This document shows, piece by piece, positions 23,843-31,517 of a DNA stretch of 32,184 nt (the first letter of the stretch is position 1; each line of letters begins with the position of its first letter). Made by a program: the position numbers and the translations under genes. Under the pieces are notes generated by a model that was given only the letters and a program-made list of their open reading frames with translations, was not told where the DNA came from and ran no database searches. Source of the stretch: Chloroflexota bacterium (GTDB lineage: Bacteria > Chloroflexota > Limnocylindria > Limnocylindrales > CSP1-4); assembly GCA_003152165.1 (NCBI GenBank), contig PLZO01000054.1, positions 11,406 to 43,589 on the forward strand, given 5' to 3'.

Positions 23843-24355
23843 ATGGCGCGGACGCAGAACAAGGGACGAGTGAGCGGCTCCGGCCGGGCGTTCGGTCGGG
23901 TGATGAGCATGACCGCGTTCCTGCCAGCGGCCAGTCGCGCACCGATCTACGGGCGCCTGATCTGGGCGCTCCTTCGTGATGAGCGGACACCAATGGCCCG
24001 CAAAGCACTCCTCGCCGGGGCGCTCGGGTATCTCGTCCTGCCGGGCGATCTCATTCCCGACCGGATTCCGCTGATCGGCGGCCTGGACGACCTCGTGGTG
24101 ATCGTGCTGGCGGTGGACCTATTCCTCGACGGCGTGCCCAGCGAGGTGCTCGGCGAGAAGCTCGAGGAGCTCGGGATCGAACGCAGCTCTTTCGATCGGG
24201 ACGTCGCCCAAATTCGACGACTTATGCCGGCTCCAATCCGGCGTGCCATTCGCCGGGTTCCGCAGGCCATTGGCCTGGGCGTGGGAGCCCTGCGTTCGAC
24301 CAGGATCGGACCGCGCGTCCGGGCCTGGATCACCAAGGAGGGTTCGCTCGCGTGA
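23843..24355 (+). CDS. DUF1232 (YkvA-like) membrane protein
   Basis: 170 aa. The DUF1232 core is clear: YGRLIWALLRDERTPMARKA, then LGYLVLPGDLIPDRIPLIGG and LDDLVVIVLAVDLFLDGVP, including the family's Y-x-P-x-D-x-I-P-D and G-x-x-D-D signatures. The protein is probably inserted in the inner membrane; its biochemical role is unknown. ATG 23843 is used, with GGAGG about 13 bases upstream. Its stop overlaps the rplI start (GTGA), so it is translationally coupled to a ribosomal protein gene. Confidence 0.8.
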   Translation: MARTQNKGRVSGSGRAFGRVMSMTAFLPAASRAPIYGRLIWALLRDERTPMARKALLAGALGYLVLPGDLIPDRIPLIGGLDDLVVIVLAVDLFLDGVPSEVLGEKLEELGIERSSFDRDVAQIRRLMPAPIRRAIRRVPQAIGLGVGALRSTRIGPRVRAWITKEGSLA

Positions 24356-24798
24356 AGGTCATCCTGACGGCCGACGTTGCCGCGCTCGGAACGAGCGGCG
24401 AGATGAAGACGGTGGCCGACGGCTACGCGCTCAATTTCCTGATCCCGCAGAAGCTCGCGGTGCCCGCCGCCGGGGGTGCGTACCGGGCCTGGCAGCACGA
24501 CATTGCCAGCCGGGAGGACAAGCGCAAGCGGGAACGCGAGGAAGCTGAGATCAGTGCGAATCGGATCGGCGGGACCACCCTGACGATGGGCGTGAAGGTG
24601 GGCGACGGCGGCAAGCTGTACGGCTCGATCACGGCCAAGGACATCGCCGATGCCCTGGCTCGCCGGGGCATCCAGGTGGACCGCCACAAGATCGACCTGG
24701 ACGAGCCACTCAAATCCCTGGGCACCTACAAGGTCGCGATCCGGGTCCTCGCCGGGATGACCCCCGAAGTCACGATCGTGGTCGAGCCCAAGGGCTGA
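24352..24798 (+). CDS. rplI: 50S ribosomal protein L9
   Basis: 148 aa, the normal bL9 length. It is a 23S rRNA-binding protein with N- and C-terminal globular domains joined by a long helix. The start MKVILTADVAALGTSGEMKT and the segment YALNFLIPQKLAVPA form the rRNA-binding N domain. A charged helix (SREDKRKREREEAEI) and the C domain (GKLYGSITAKDIADALARRG) follow. The GTG start lies inside the end of the DUF1232 gene. The usual neighbour dnaB is present nearby but on the opposite strand. Confidence 0.95.
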   Translation: MKVILTADVAALGTSGEMKTVADGYALNFLIPQKLAVPAAGGAYRAWQHDIASREDKRKREREEAEISANRIGGTTLTMGVKVGDGGKLYGSITAKDIADALARRGIQVDRHKIDLDEPLKSLGTYKVAIRVLAGMTPEVTIVVEPKG

Positions 24799-24821
24799 TC
24801 CGGGGCGCCACCCCTGACGAC

Positions 24822-26171
24822 GTGGCGCATGATCGCCGGGTGACCGAGCGAACCATCCTGCACGTCGATCTTGATGCGTTCTTTGCCGCCGTCGAGCAGC
24901 GCGATCGGCCGGAGTTGCGCGGCCGGCCCGTGGTCGTCGGTGGCGGCATGCCCGATCAGCGCGGAGTGGTGTCGGCCGCGAGCTACGAGGCACGTCGCTT
25001 CGGAATCCGCTCGGCGATGCCGCTCCGGACGGCTGGTGCTCTGTGCCCGGAGGCCGTGTTCCTGCCGGTCGACGGTCGCAAGTACCAGGCAGTCAGCCGA
25101 GAGGTCATGACAATCCTGCGCCGGTTTACCCCTCTGGTCGAGCCGATCTCGATCGATGAGGCCTTCCTCGATGTGACGGCCTCGCGGGCCTTGTTCGGCG
25201 ATGGCCCCACGATCGGGCGGACAATCCGGGCCGCGATCCTGGCCGAAGTCCGACTGACCGCCTCGGTCGGCGTCGCCAGCTCGAAGCTCGTGGCCAAGAT
25301 TGCCTCGGACCTGCGCAAGCCGGACGCCCTGGTTGTGGTCGAAACCGGTGGCGAAGCGGCCTTCCTGGCGCCTCTCGCAATCCAGCGGTTGTGGGGTGTT
25401 GGCGAACGGACGTCCGCGGCCCTCGCCGAGCTCGGCGTAACGACAATGGGCGAGCTCGCCGCGCTGCCCAATGACCTGCTGGTGCGCCGCTTCGGGCGAC
25501 ACGGCGCAAAGTTGGCCGAGCGGGCGCGCGGCCTCGACGACGACCCGGTCAGCGAGGGCGCGCCCGTGAAGTCGATCTCTCACGAACACACCTTCGACAT
25601 CGACACGAACGACCCCGTCCTGATCGACAAGACACTCCTGGCGATGGCCGACGGGGTCGCCGGTCGATTGCGCTCCGCCGGCCTCCGGGCGGCGACGGTC
25701 CAGGTGAAGATCCGGGATTCGGCCTTCCGGACGATCACCCGCCAGCGGACCCTGGCTGAGCCGACCGACCTGGCCCAGCCGATCTGGCGAACGGCTCTCG
25801 AGCTGGCCCGACCGGAAATGCGGGGGATCCACGTCCGACTCCTTGGCGTCGGGACCTCAGGTTTCGCCGAACGCGAGCAGCTGACCCTGTTCTCCGAGGA
25901 GGCTGCCGGAGAGGATGGTCGGCGCCGCCGGGCAACCGAGGCCGCCGACGCGATCCGGCGTCGATTTGGCGACCGGGCGGTGACCCGCGCCCGGCTGCTC
26001 GGATCGGGCCTGCCGGCACCATTCGAACGCGATCCGATGAAGCCCCTCGAGCGCCGGACAGGGATGATCGATCGGACGACCGATCCAGCCGGCGATTCGG
26101 GCCGAGGTTCGGGCCGCGATTCGGGCGGCGGCGGCCGGTCGCGTGGCGGCGGCCGGCGGCCCGTTGCGTGA
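24822..26171 (+). CDS. dinB: Y-family DNA polymerase IV (DinB-type)
   Basis: 449 aa. An error-prone translesion polymerase that bypasses damaged bases. Catalytic motifs are intact: TILHVDLDAFFAAVEQ (Asp16 from this start, with the aromatic steric gate) and SIDEAFLDVT (Asp112, Glu113). The helix-hairpin-helix thumb (AIQRLWGVGERTSAALAELG) and little-finger domain (SISHEHTFDIDTND) follow. A beta-clamp-like EQLTLF lies near residue 350. The extreme C-terminus is a Gly/Ser/Arg repeat tail (DSGRGSGRDSGGGGRSRGGG), possibly disordered. GTG 24822 and GTG 24840 are both possible starts; neither has a good ribosome site. No SOS box precedes it, but one pair follows it. Confidence 0.92.
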   Translation: MAHDRRVTERTILHVDLDAFFAAVEQRDRPELRGRPVVVGGGMPDQRGVVSAASYEARRFGIRSAMPLRTAGALCPEAVFLPVDGRKYQAVSREVMTILRRFTPLVEPISIDEAFLDVTASRALFGDGPTIGRTIRAAILAEVRLTASVGVASSKLVAKIASDLRKPDALVVVETGGEAAFLAPLAIQRLWGVGERTSAALAELGVTTMGELAALPNDLLVRRFGRHGAKLAERARGLDDDPVSEGAPVKSISHEHTFDIDTNDPVLIDKTLLAMADGVAGRLRSAGLRAATVQVKIRDSAFRTITRQRTLAEPTDLAQPIWRTALELARPEMRGIHVRLLGVGTSGFAEREQLTLFSEEAAGEDGRRRRATEAADAIRRRFGDRAVTRARLLGSGLPAPFERDPMKPLERRTGMIDRTTDPAGDSGRGSGRDSGGGGRSRGGGRRPVA

Positions 26172-26681
26172 TTCGGGCTGCAATTCGGACCGGGAGCGCC
26201 GGCCTCGGCTCGGCTCACGGCTAGAGGCTCCCGCCTCCCGGTCACTGGCCGATGGTCGGTGGCTTGCGGGCAGGACCACATCACCCTCGTACCGGCTGCC
26301 GTATTAGCGCCATGATCCAAATCCGGCATTCGGTGCGCCCTGGGCGGGTCTTCGACCGCTCGGTTACGTACGAATGTCGTTGTGCTGCCCCGTCCAGGTC
26401 GGCGCTGACGGGCCCTCCGAGGCCTCGAACGCGTCATCTAGTAATGGGGCTTATACGGCGGACGTCAGCGCTGATGCCGGACCCGGCCAGGGGCCAAACC
26501 CGAATGAGAGGCTGTGGCATTTGGCCGCCTCACCAGTACCCGGGCCAGTAGTTGCCAGGTTCTGAGCTGCAGCGGCGAGCGCCCCGTCCCGCCCTAGAGC
26601 CGCCGCCCCGCCCCAGCCGCCCGCGCCGACAGCTGTGACAGTCAAGCTGTCGCAAGGGCATCCGATCCTCCACTCGAGCTC
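26172..26681. other. intergenic region upstream of the SOS promoter
   Basis: About 510 bases with no supported gene. A frame at 26252-26551 has no motif or ribosome site. An 8-bp inverted repeat CGACAGCT/AGCTGTCG (26627-26634 and 26645-26652) lies 30 bases upstream of the SOS promoter and could be a terminator for dinB or another operator. Confidence 0.4.
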
Positions 26682-26735
26682 TTGACATCGAACACCTGTT
26701 CGATCTAGTGTCGGCTAATACCGAACACCCGTTCT
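26682..26735 (+). promoter_or_regulatory. SOS-controlled promoter with two LexA boxes
   Basis: TTGACA (26682-26687), 18-base spacer, TAGTGT (26706-26711). The first box CGAACACCTGTTCG (26689-26702) is a perfect palindromic-type SOS box inside the spacer. A second, CGAACACCCGTTCT (26722-26735), lies over the start region. Their centres are 33 bases apart, about three helical turns, which would put two LexA dimers on the same face. Confidence 0.85.
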
Positions 26736-26824
26736 GGTCTACGAAGCCAGGATGCGGAGTCTCGCCAGCACGAATGGAACCTCGGGTTGGACCCATCCTC
26801 GGGGTCCGGGAAAGGAGGGGACCA

Positions 26825-27118
26825 ATGGCAATGCTTCGAGTGGAGCCGACGCCCGTCCACGTCAAAACGGATTGGTTTGATGGACGACCGCGCGAAATCA
26901 CGTGGGCGGACGAGCGTCTGCCCATCACATCGCACACCCTCGTTCGCGAGGAGCGCTCTGCTTACCCAGTCGAGACCGGACCACGATCGTTCTTTGAGGT
27001 CCAGACGGCCCGTGCCCGATTCCAGCTGACCTATCAGCATCGTCGCGGCCGCTGGCTCGTCGAAGCTGCTGATCAGGTCGAGCCTCGCGGGCTGGCAGAG
27101 TCCCTCCACGCCGCTTGA
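26825..27118 (+). CDS. small SOS-regulated protein, DUF6504-like
   Basis: 97 aa, soluble, with a mostly beta pattern: VHVKTDWFDGRPREITWADE, then SYHTLV-like TSHTLVREERSAYPV, and a closing FQLTYQHRRGRWLVEAAD. The combination of 'GRPREITW' and 'RRGRWLVEAAD' resembles DUF6504 proteins, which are often encoded near DinB or ImuB-type polymerases. Function is unknown, and an accessory role in translesion synthesis is inference. ATG 26825 has a strong AAAGGAGGGG site. Two SOS boxes in the promoter make damage induction very likely. A terminator follows at 27131. Confidence 0.65.
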   Translation: MAMLRVEPTPVHVKTDWFDGRPREITWADERLPITSHTLVREERSAYPVETGPRSFFEVQTARARFQLTYQHRRGRWLVEAADQVEPRGLAESLHAA

Positions 27119-27130
27119 CCCACCGGACAA

Positions 27131-27173
27131 GCCCGTCGACCGAGCCCTCCCTCGGTCGTTGACGGGCGGCTCT
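27131..27173 (+). terminator. terminator after the DUF6504-like gene
   Basis: GCCCGTC-GACCGAG, loop CCCTCC, CTCGGTC-GTT-GACGGGC forms a 14-bp stem with a small bulge. It is followed by the weak pyrimidine run GGCTCTTCTC. It lies 12 bases after the stop codon. Confidence 0.6.
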
Positions 27174-27228
27174 TCTCGCAGGGCGGGCGCGCCGGTACCG
27201 CGCCTGCCCTGCGAGCGCATCTCGCGCC

Positions 27229-27234
27229 TACAAT
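27229..27234 (+). promoter_or_regulatory. -10 box TACAAT for fchA-folD-fhs (leaderless start)
   Basis: TACAAT ends six bases before the ATG at 27241 and there is no ribosome site, so the operon's mRNA probably starts at the initiation codon. The -35 is weak (TGCCCT, 18-base spacer). Confidence 0.5.
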
Positions 27235-27240
27235 TCGGCC

Positions 27241-27909
27241 ATGCCCAGCGGACCCGTGAGCTTTCCCAACCTGACCCTGGCCAGGTTCGTCGATCAACTC
27301 GCGTCGGCCGAGCCGGTCCCCGGTGGCGGCAGTGCCTCAGCCGTCGCGGCATCACTCGGCGCCGCGCTCGTAGCGATGGTCGCCGCCCTGTCCGAAGGTC
27401 GCCCGAAGTACGTCCAACACGCCACGACCCACGCGTCGGCAGGAGCCGCCGGACGAGCCCTGGCGAACCGCTTGCTCGAGCTCGCCGATGATGATGCCGC
27501 CGCGTACGCGGTCTTTGCCTCCGCGCTCCGGATGCCGAAGGCTTCTGAAGCCGAGCTGGCGGCTCGCGGCAGCGCGCTCCGAGCCGCTGCTCGGACGGCG
27601 TCGAACGTGCCGCTCGCCTGTGTCGAAGCTTGCCGGGAGGTAGTCCAGGCCGCCGAGTCGCTGGCCGGCCGGAGCAACCTGAACGCCTCGAGCGACCTGG
27701 CGGTGGCCTGCCTGCTCGCCTCGGCTGCGGCCCATGGGGCCGGGGCGAATGTCCTGGTGAACCTGCCCGCTGTTGGCGACCAGGCCTTCACCCGGATGAT
27801 GTCAACCAAGGTCGGCGACCTCCTCGGGGAGATCGACGAGCTGTCGCAAGCCACTCGCGAGGTTGTGGCCTCGGGGGAGCTCAGGGCGCCGCTCGGTGGG
27901 GGCGCCTGA
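27241..27909 (+). CDS. fchA: methenyltetrahydrofolate cyclohydrolase (FchA/FTCD-C family)
   Basis: 222 aa, a stand-alone cyclodeaminase/cyclohydrolase domain (FTCD C-terminal family). It is expected to convert 5,10-methenyl-THF to 10-formyl-THF in the cytosol. Family markers are the N-terminal FVDQLASAEPVPGGGSASA with the Pro-Gly-Gly-Gly loop, AALVAMVAALSEGRPKY, ELADDDAAAYAVFASALRMP and RSNLNASSDLAVACLLASAA (the conserved N-x-x-S-D-x-x-V segment). Formiminoglutamate-pathway cyclodeaminase activity is the alternative, but the folD-fhs neighbours favour the C1 cyclohydrolase role. It is first in the operon; the folD GTG comes five bases after its stop. Confidence 0.82.
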   Translation: MPSGPVSFPNLTLARFVDQLASAEPVPGGGSASAVAASLGAALVAMVAALSEGRPKYVQHATTHASAGAAGRALANRLLELADDDAAAYAVFASALRMPKASEAELAARGSALRAAARTASNVPLACVEACREVVQAAESLAGRSNLNASSDLAVACLLASAAAHGAGANVLVNLPAVGDQAFTRMMSTKVGDLLGEIDELSQATREVVASGELRAPLGGGA

Positions 27910-27914
27910 CCGGA

Positions 27915-28850
27915 GTGGCCCAACCGGGCGAAGCGCGACTCCTCCTGGGCAGCCCCATCGCGACGGAAATCCGCGCGGCCGTGAAGCTTGATGTCGCCGC
28001 ATTCCAGCGCCTGAACGGCTATGCACCGGCACTCGCCGTTGTGCTCGTCGGCGCCGATGCTCCCTCGGCGGTCTACCTCCGGCAAATCCTGCGGACGTGC
28101 CGGACCGTGGGCATCGATGGACGGCTGGTCGAGCTTTCCGGTGAGGTCTCCGGGGTGCACCTGCGCCGGCGGATCCTGGAGTTGAACGACGATCCGCTTG
28201 TCAGCGGGATCATCGTCCAGATGCCGCTTCCGCACGATATTCCGCTGTCGGTGGTCACCGATGCAATCGATCCGGCCAAAGACGTCGACGGGATCCATCC
28301 GCTGAATGCCGGCCGCCTGTTGCTCGGCCACCCTGGCTTCGTGCCAACGACGGCCCAGGCGGCGGTTGAGCTCCTCAAGCGTTCCGGGATCGAGCTTCGG
28401 GGCAAGGAAGTCGTGGTGGTCGGACGGTCCAACGTCGTCGGCAAACCGGCCGCGATTCTGCTCACCCGCGAGGACGCGACCGTGACGGTCTGTCATTCCC
28501 GGACGGCGGACCTGGCCCACCATCTCCTGAGCGCCGACGTCGTCGTGGTCGCCGCAGGTCACCCCGGCCTCGTGAACGGTGCGATGCTCAAGCCGGGCGC
28601 CACGGTCGTCGACATCGGGATCAACGTCGTCAACCAGGCCGCCGTCGACCAGGGGCCTGGCGGCCTGGTTCTCGTCGGGGATGTCGACTTCGCCTCGGCT
28701 CGACGCGTCGCCGGGGCGATCACCCCAGTGCCCGGCGGCGTTGGCCCGGTCACGAACGCCCTGCTCATGACCCACGTGCTGCAGGCCGCCCGGGCGCAGG
28801 TTGAAGCTGCTACCACCTCCGTCATCCCAGTTGGAGTCGTTCGTCAATGA
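27915..28850 (+). CDS. folD: FolD methylene-THF dehydrogenase, lacking the cyclohydrolase Lys
   Basis: 311 aa. FolD normally has NADP-dependent 5,10-methylene-THF dehydrogenase and methenyl-THF cyclohydrolase activities at one site. Present are Tyr54 (PSAVYLRQIL), Gln102 (IIVQMPLP), the Asp motif AKDVDGIHPLNAG, and the NADP-binding GRSNVVGKPAAILL and TVCHSRT. The catalytic Lys, normally four residues after the Tyr (YxxxK), is Ile58 (codon 28086-28088). Mutants of that Lys in studied FolD-type enzymes lose cyclohydrolase activity. With FchA next door, this FolD probably acts as a dehydrogenase only. GTG 27915 is chosen for position. Its stop overlaps the fhs ATG (ATGA). Confidence 0.88.
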   Translation: MAQPGEARLLLGSPIATEIRAAVKLDVAAFQRLNGYAPALAVVLVGADAPSAVYLRQILRTCRTVGIDGRLVELSGEVSGVHLRRRILELNDDPLVSGIIVQMPLPHDIPLSVVTDAIDPAKDVDGIHPLNAGRLLLGHPGFVPTTAQAAVELLKRSGIELRGKEVVVVGRSNVVGKPAAILLTREDATVTVCHSRTADLAHHLLSADVVVVAAGHPGLVNGAMLKPGATVVDIGINVVNQAAVDQGPGGLVLVGDVDFASARRVAGAITPVPGGVGPVTNALLMTHVLQAARAQVEAATTSVIPVGVVRQ

Positions 28851-30553
28851 GCTTCCCATCCGACCTGGAGATCGCCCGATCCGTCACTCCCCGCCCGATC
28901 GTCGACGTGGCCCACGATCTGGGCCTGCGCGATGACGAGATCGAGCAGTACGGGCCGCGCAAGGCGAAAGTTCCGCTGTCGGCCATCGAGCGGCTGGAGT
29001 CGGCCAACCCGCGCGGCAAGTACGTCGTGGTGACCGGAATCACTCCGACGCCGCTGGGCGAGGGCAAGTCGACGACGACGGTGGGCCTGGCCCAGGGCCT
29101 GAACCGGATCGGCCGGCGGGCGGCGGTGGCGATCCGTCAGCCGTCCCTGGGACCGGTCTTCGGGATCAAGGGTGGTGCGGCCGGTGGGGGCTACAGCCAG
29201 GTTATCCCGATGGACGACTTCAACCTCCATCTGACCGGCGACGTCCACGCGATCGGGGCCGCTCACAACCTGGCGGCCGCGTTCCTGGACAACTCCATCT
29301 ACCACCACAACAAGCTCGGGATCGACCCGCTCTCGATCACCTGGCCGCGGGTGGTCGACATCAGCGATCGGGCTCTGCGCCGGGTGGTCATCGGCCTGGG
29401 CGGTCGCGAGAACGGCATGCCCCGCGAGTCCGAGACGATGATCACCGTTGCCTCAGAGGTGATGGCGATCCTCGCCCTTGCCTCCGACCTGCAGGATCTG
29501 CGTAGCCGCCTGGGTCGGGTGGTCGTGGGCTTCACGATCGAGGGCAAGCCGGTCACGCTCGAGGATCTCAAGGTCGCCGGCGCGATGACCGTCCTCCTCG
29601 TCGACGCGATCAAGCCCAACCTGCTCCAGACCCTCGAGGGTGGCCCGGCCTTCGTCCATTGCGGCCCGTTCGCGAACATCGCCCACGGCAACAACTCGGT
29701 CCTGGCTGACCGCCTGGCGCTGGCGACCAACGAGATCGTATGTACCGAGGCGGGCTTCGGTGCGGACATGGGCGCCGAGAAGTTCTTCGACATCAAGTGC
29801 CGGGCATCGGGTCTCAAGCCCGATGCTGCCGTGATGGTCGCGACCATTCGCGCCCTGAAGATGCACGGCGGGGTGGGCCGGATCGTGGCCGGCAAGCCGC
29901 TCGATCCGGCGCTCCTTGCGGAGAACGTCGATGCGGTCCGGCTGGGCGGCCAGAATCTGGCCAAGCACATCGAGATCGTCCGGGGCTACGGCGTTCCTGT
30001 GGTCGTGGCGATCAACGCCTTCCCAACCGACACGCCGGCCGAGGTCGCGGCAATCCAGGAGGTCTCGCTCGCCGCCGGCGCTCGAGCTGCCGTCGTGACG
30101 ACCAACTTCACCGACGGTGGGGCAGGCGCTGAGGCGCTGGCACAGGCGGTCTGGGCCGCCGCCCAGGACGGTTCACCCAACTTCCACTTCCTCTACCCGG
30201 ACGAGGCGTCCCTGCGGACGAAGATCGAGACGATCGCCACCCAGATCTACGGCGCGGCGGGCGTGGAATACCAGCCGGCGGCCGCCAAGGCGCTCAAGCT
30301 GTACGAGGAGCTCGGCTACGGCTCCCTGCCGGTGTGCATGGCCAAGACGCAATACTCGCTCAGCCACGATGCGAACCTGAGGAACCGGCCAACCGGTTTC
30401 ACCTTGCCGATCCGCGATGTCCGGCTGTCGGCCGGTGCCGGCTTCATCACCCCACTCATCGGCGAGATGCGCACGATGCCCGGCCTGCCCTCGATCCCGG
30501 GCGGCGAGAAGATCGACATCGACGCCGAGGGCAACATCATCGGGCTGTTCTAG
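28847..30553 (+). CDS. fhs: formate-tetrahydrofolate ligase
   Basis: 568 aa, normal length. It makes 10-formyl-THF from formate, THF and ATP in the cytosol. Markers are YVVVTGITPTPLGEGKSTTT with the ATP-binding loop (residues 66-75), RQPSLGPVFGIKGGAAGGGY, VIPMDDFNLHLTGD, AAHNLAAAFLDNSIYHHN, and the C-terminus MPGLPSIPGGEKIDIDAEGN. It is coupled to folD by ATGA overlap, so FchA, FolD and Fhs make a contiguous formate-to-methylene-THF route. Its last four bases overlap the convergent small membrane protein gene. Confidence 0.97.
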   Translation: MSFPSDLEIARSVTPRPIVDVAHDLGLRDDEIEQYGPRKAKVPLSAIERLESANPRGKYVVVTGITPTPLGEGKSTTTVGLAQGLNRIGRRAAVAIRQPSLGPVFGIKGGAAGGGYSQVIPMDDFNLHLTGDVHAIGAAHNLAAAFLDNSIYHHNKLGIDPLSITWPRVVDISDRALRRVVIGLGGRENGMPRESETMITVASEVMAILALASDLQDLRSRLGRVVVGFTIEGKPVTLEDLKVAGAMTVLLVDAIKPNLLQTLEGGPAFVHCGPFANIAHGNNSVLADRLALATNEIVCTEAGFGADMGAEKFFDIKCRASGLKPDAAVMVATIRALKMHGGVGRIVAGKPLDPALLAENVDAVRLGGQNLAKHIEIVRGYGVPVVVAINAFPTDTPAEVAAIQEVSLAAGARAAVVTTNFTDGGAGAEALAQAVWAAAQDGSPNFHFLYPDEASLRTKIETIATQIYGAAGVEYQPAAAKALKLYEELGYGSLPVCMAKTQYSLSHDANLRNRPTGFTLPIRDVRLSAGAGFITPLIGEMRTMPGLPSIPGGEKIDIDAEGNIIGLF

Positions 30554-30708
30554 CTAAGCATCCCCACGGCGAAGGCACAGCACAGGGCAACCAGCAGGCC
30601 GAGGGCCACACCCAGGATCCCGACGCCCCACATGGCGACGTCGATCGGACCTAGGCCCTCATCGGCCTGACCGTGATCGGCAGCGTGGCTGTCATGCGGG
30701 TCACTCAT
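30550..30708 (-). CDS. small single-pass membrane protein
   Basis: 52 aa. A His/Asp-rich hydrophilic N-terminus (MSDPHDSHAADHGQADEGLG) precedes one long hydrophobic helix (VAMWGVGILGVALGLLVALC) at the C-terminus. The histidines might bind metal, but that is speculation. ATG 30708 is used. TAGGAT seven bases upstream could be a -10 box of a leaderless gene or a weak ribosome site (AGGA). It is convergent with fhs, overlapping by four bases, and divergent from the histidine phosphatase. No family recognised. Confidence 0.55.
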   Translation of the reverse strand: MSDPHDSHAADHGQADEGLGPIDVAMWGVGILGVALGLLVALCCAFAVGMLS

Positions 30709-30775
30709 CAGGTCGATCCTACCCCCGCCGGCATCCTCGCATCCCAACCGCTCGGCTGTGCCCTAGACCGGGTCG

Positions 30776-30781
30776 TAGACT
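30776..30781 (+). promoter_or_regulatory. -10 box TAGACT for the histidine phosphatase (leaderless start)
   Basis: TAGACT ends six bases before the GTG at 30788, and no ribosome site is present. This matches the leaderless layout at fchA and the PIG-L gene. Confidence 0.5.
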
Positions 30782-30787
30782 GGGCCC

Positions 30788-31465
30788 GTGCTCACGCTGG
30801 TCCTGACCCGTCACGGCCTCACCCCCCGGTCCGACCCGGAACAGCACCTCGGCCAGAGAATCGACATCGAGCTGTCGGCCGCCGGGCAGGCCCAGGCGGT
30901 CGCCCTGGCCGTCCGGCTCGAGCACGTCCGCTTCGAGCGGATCTACACGAGCCCGCTCGTGCGCGCTCGGGAGACGGCCTCGATCATCGCCCAGCGCTCG
31001 CCCGGCAAGCCGTCGATCGAGGCCGATCCACGTCTGCGCGAGATGGACTATGGCCACTGGGAAGGGCTCACCTATCCCCAGATCGACGCGCGTGACCTCG
31101 CCGAGCGGCAGGCCTGGGAAGCCGACCCAGCCAGGATCCCGTGCCCCGGCGGCGAGTCGGGCGACAATGTCGCTGCCCGGGTCAGCTCGTTCCTGGTCGA
31201 CCTGCTCGCGGCACACGACACGCACCCGGCGCACCCGGCGGCCGAGCGTCCGGTCCTGGCGGTGGCCCACAGCTCGCTCAACCGGATCCTCGTCTGCGTC
31301 GCACTGGGGATTGCGATCCGCGAGTTCCGGCTCCGGCTCCAGCAGTCGCAGGCGAACCTCACGGCACTCCGCTTCGAGCATGGCTCCGGGCCCGGCGATG
31401 CCCGCCTGATCTTGCTCAACGACCTGGCCCACCTGCGTCGCCCGCCGCGGACGCCCTGGGAGTAG
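30788..31465 (+). CDS. histidine phosphatase family protein (phosphoglycerate mutase-like)
   Basis: 225 aa. The RHG motif LVLTRHGLT (His9) is the phospho-accepting histidine, ERIYTSPLVRARETASIIA is the second conserved block, REMDYGHWEGLTYPQID holds the acid/base Glu region, and VLAVAHSSLNRILV carries the second catalytic His. Family members include cofactor-dependent phosphoglycerate mutases, alpha-ribazole phosphatases and broad phosphatases; the short length and sequence suit a phosphatase more than a glycolytic mutase. The substrate is not assignable. It is monocistronic, with an IS630-type gene 52 bases downstream. Confidence 0.85.
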   Translation: MLTLVLTRHGLTPRSDPEQHLGQRIDIELSAAGQAQAVALAVRLEHVRFERIYTSPLVRARETASIIAQRSPGKPSIEADPRLREMDYGHWEGLTYPQIDARDLAERQAWEADPARIPCPGGESGDNVAARVSSFLVDLLAAHDTHPAHPAAERPVLAVAHSSLNRILVCVALGIAIREFRLRLQQSQANLTALRFEHGSGPGDARLILLNDLAHLRRPPRTPWE

Positions 31466-31517
31466 GTCGGGCCACGACCCAGTGTCTCGTGCCGTTGATG
31501 TCTAGCGGGTAGATGGG

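Noticed and set aside
24799-24840. SOS box in front of dinB
   Set aside because: GAGCGAACCATCC has only one half-site and no matching GTTC at four bases.
26252-26551. 99-codon plus-strand frame between dinB and the SOS promoter
   Set aside because: Arg/Pro-rich translation without motif, helix pattern or ribosome site. More likely non-coding.
27294-28859. 521-codon minus-strand frame opposite fchA and folD
   Set aside because: The plus strand carries unmistakable FchA and FolD sequence. The antisense translation has no family features.
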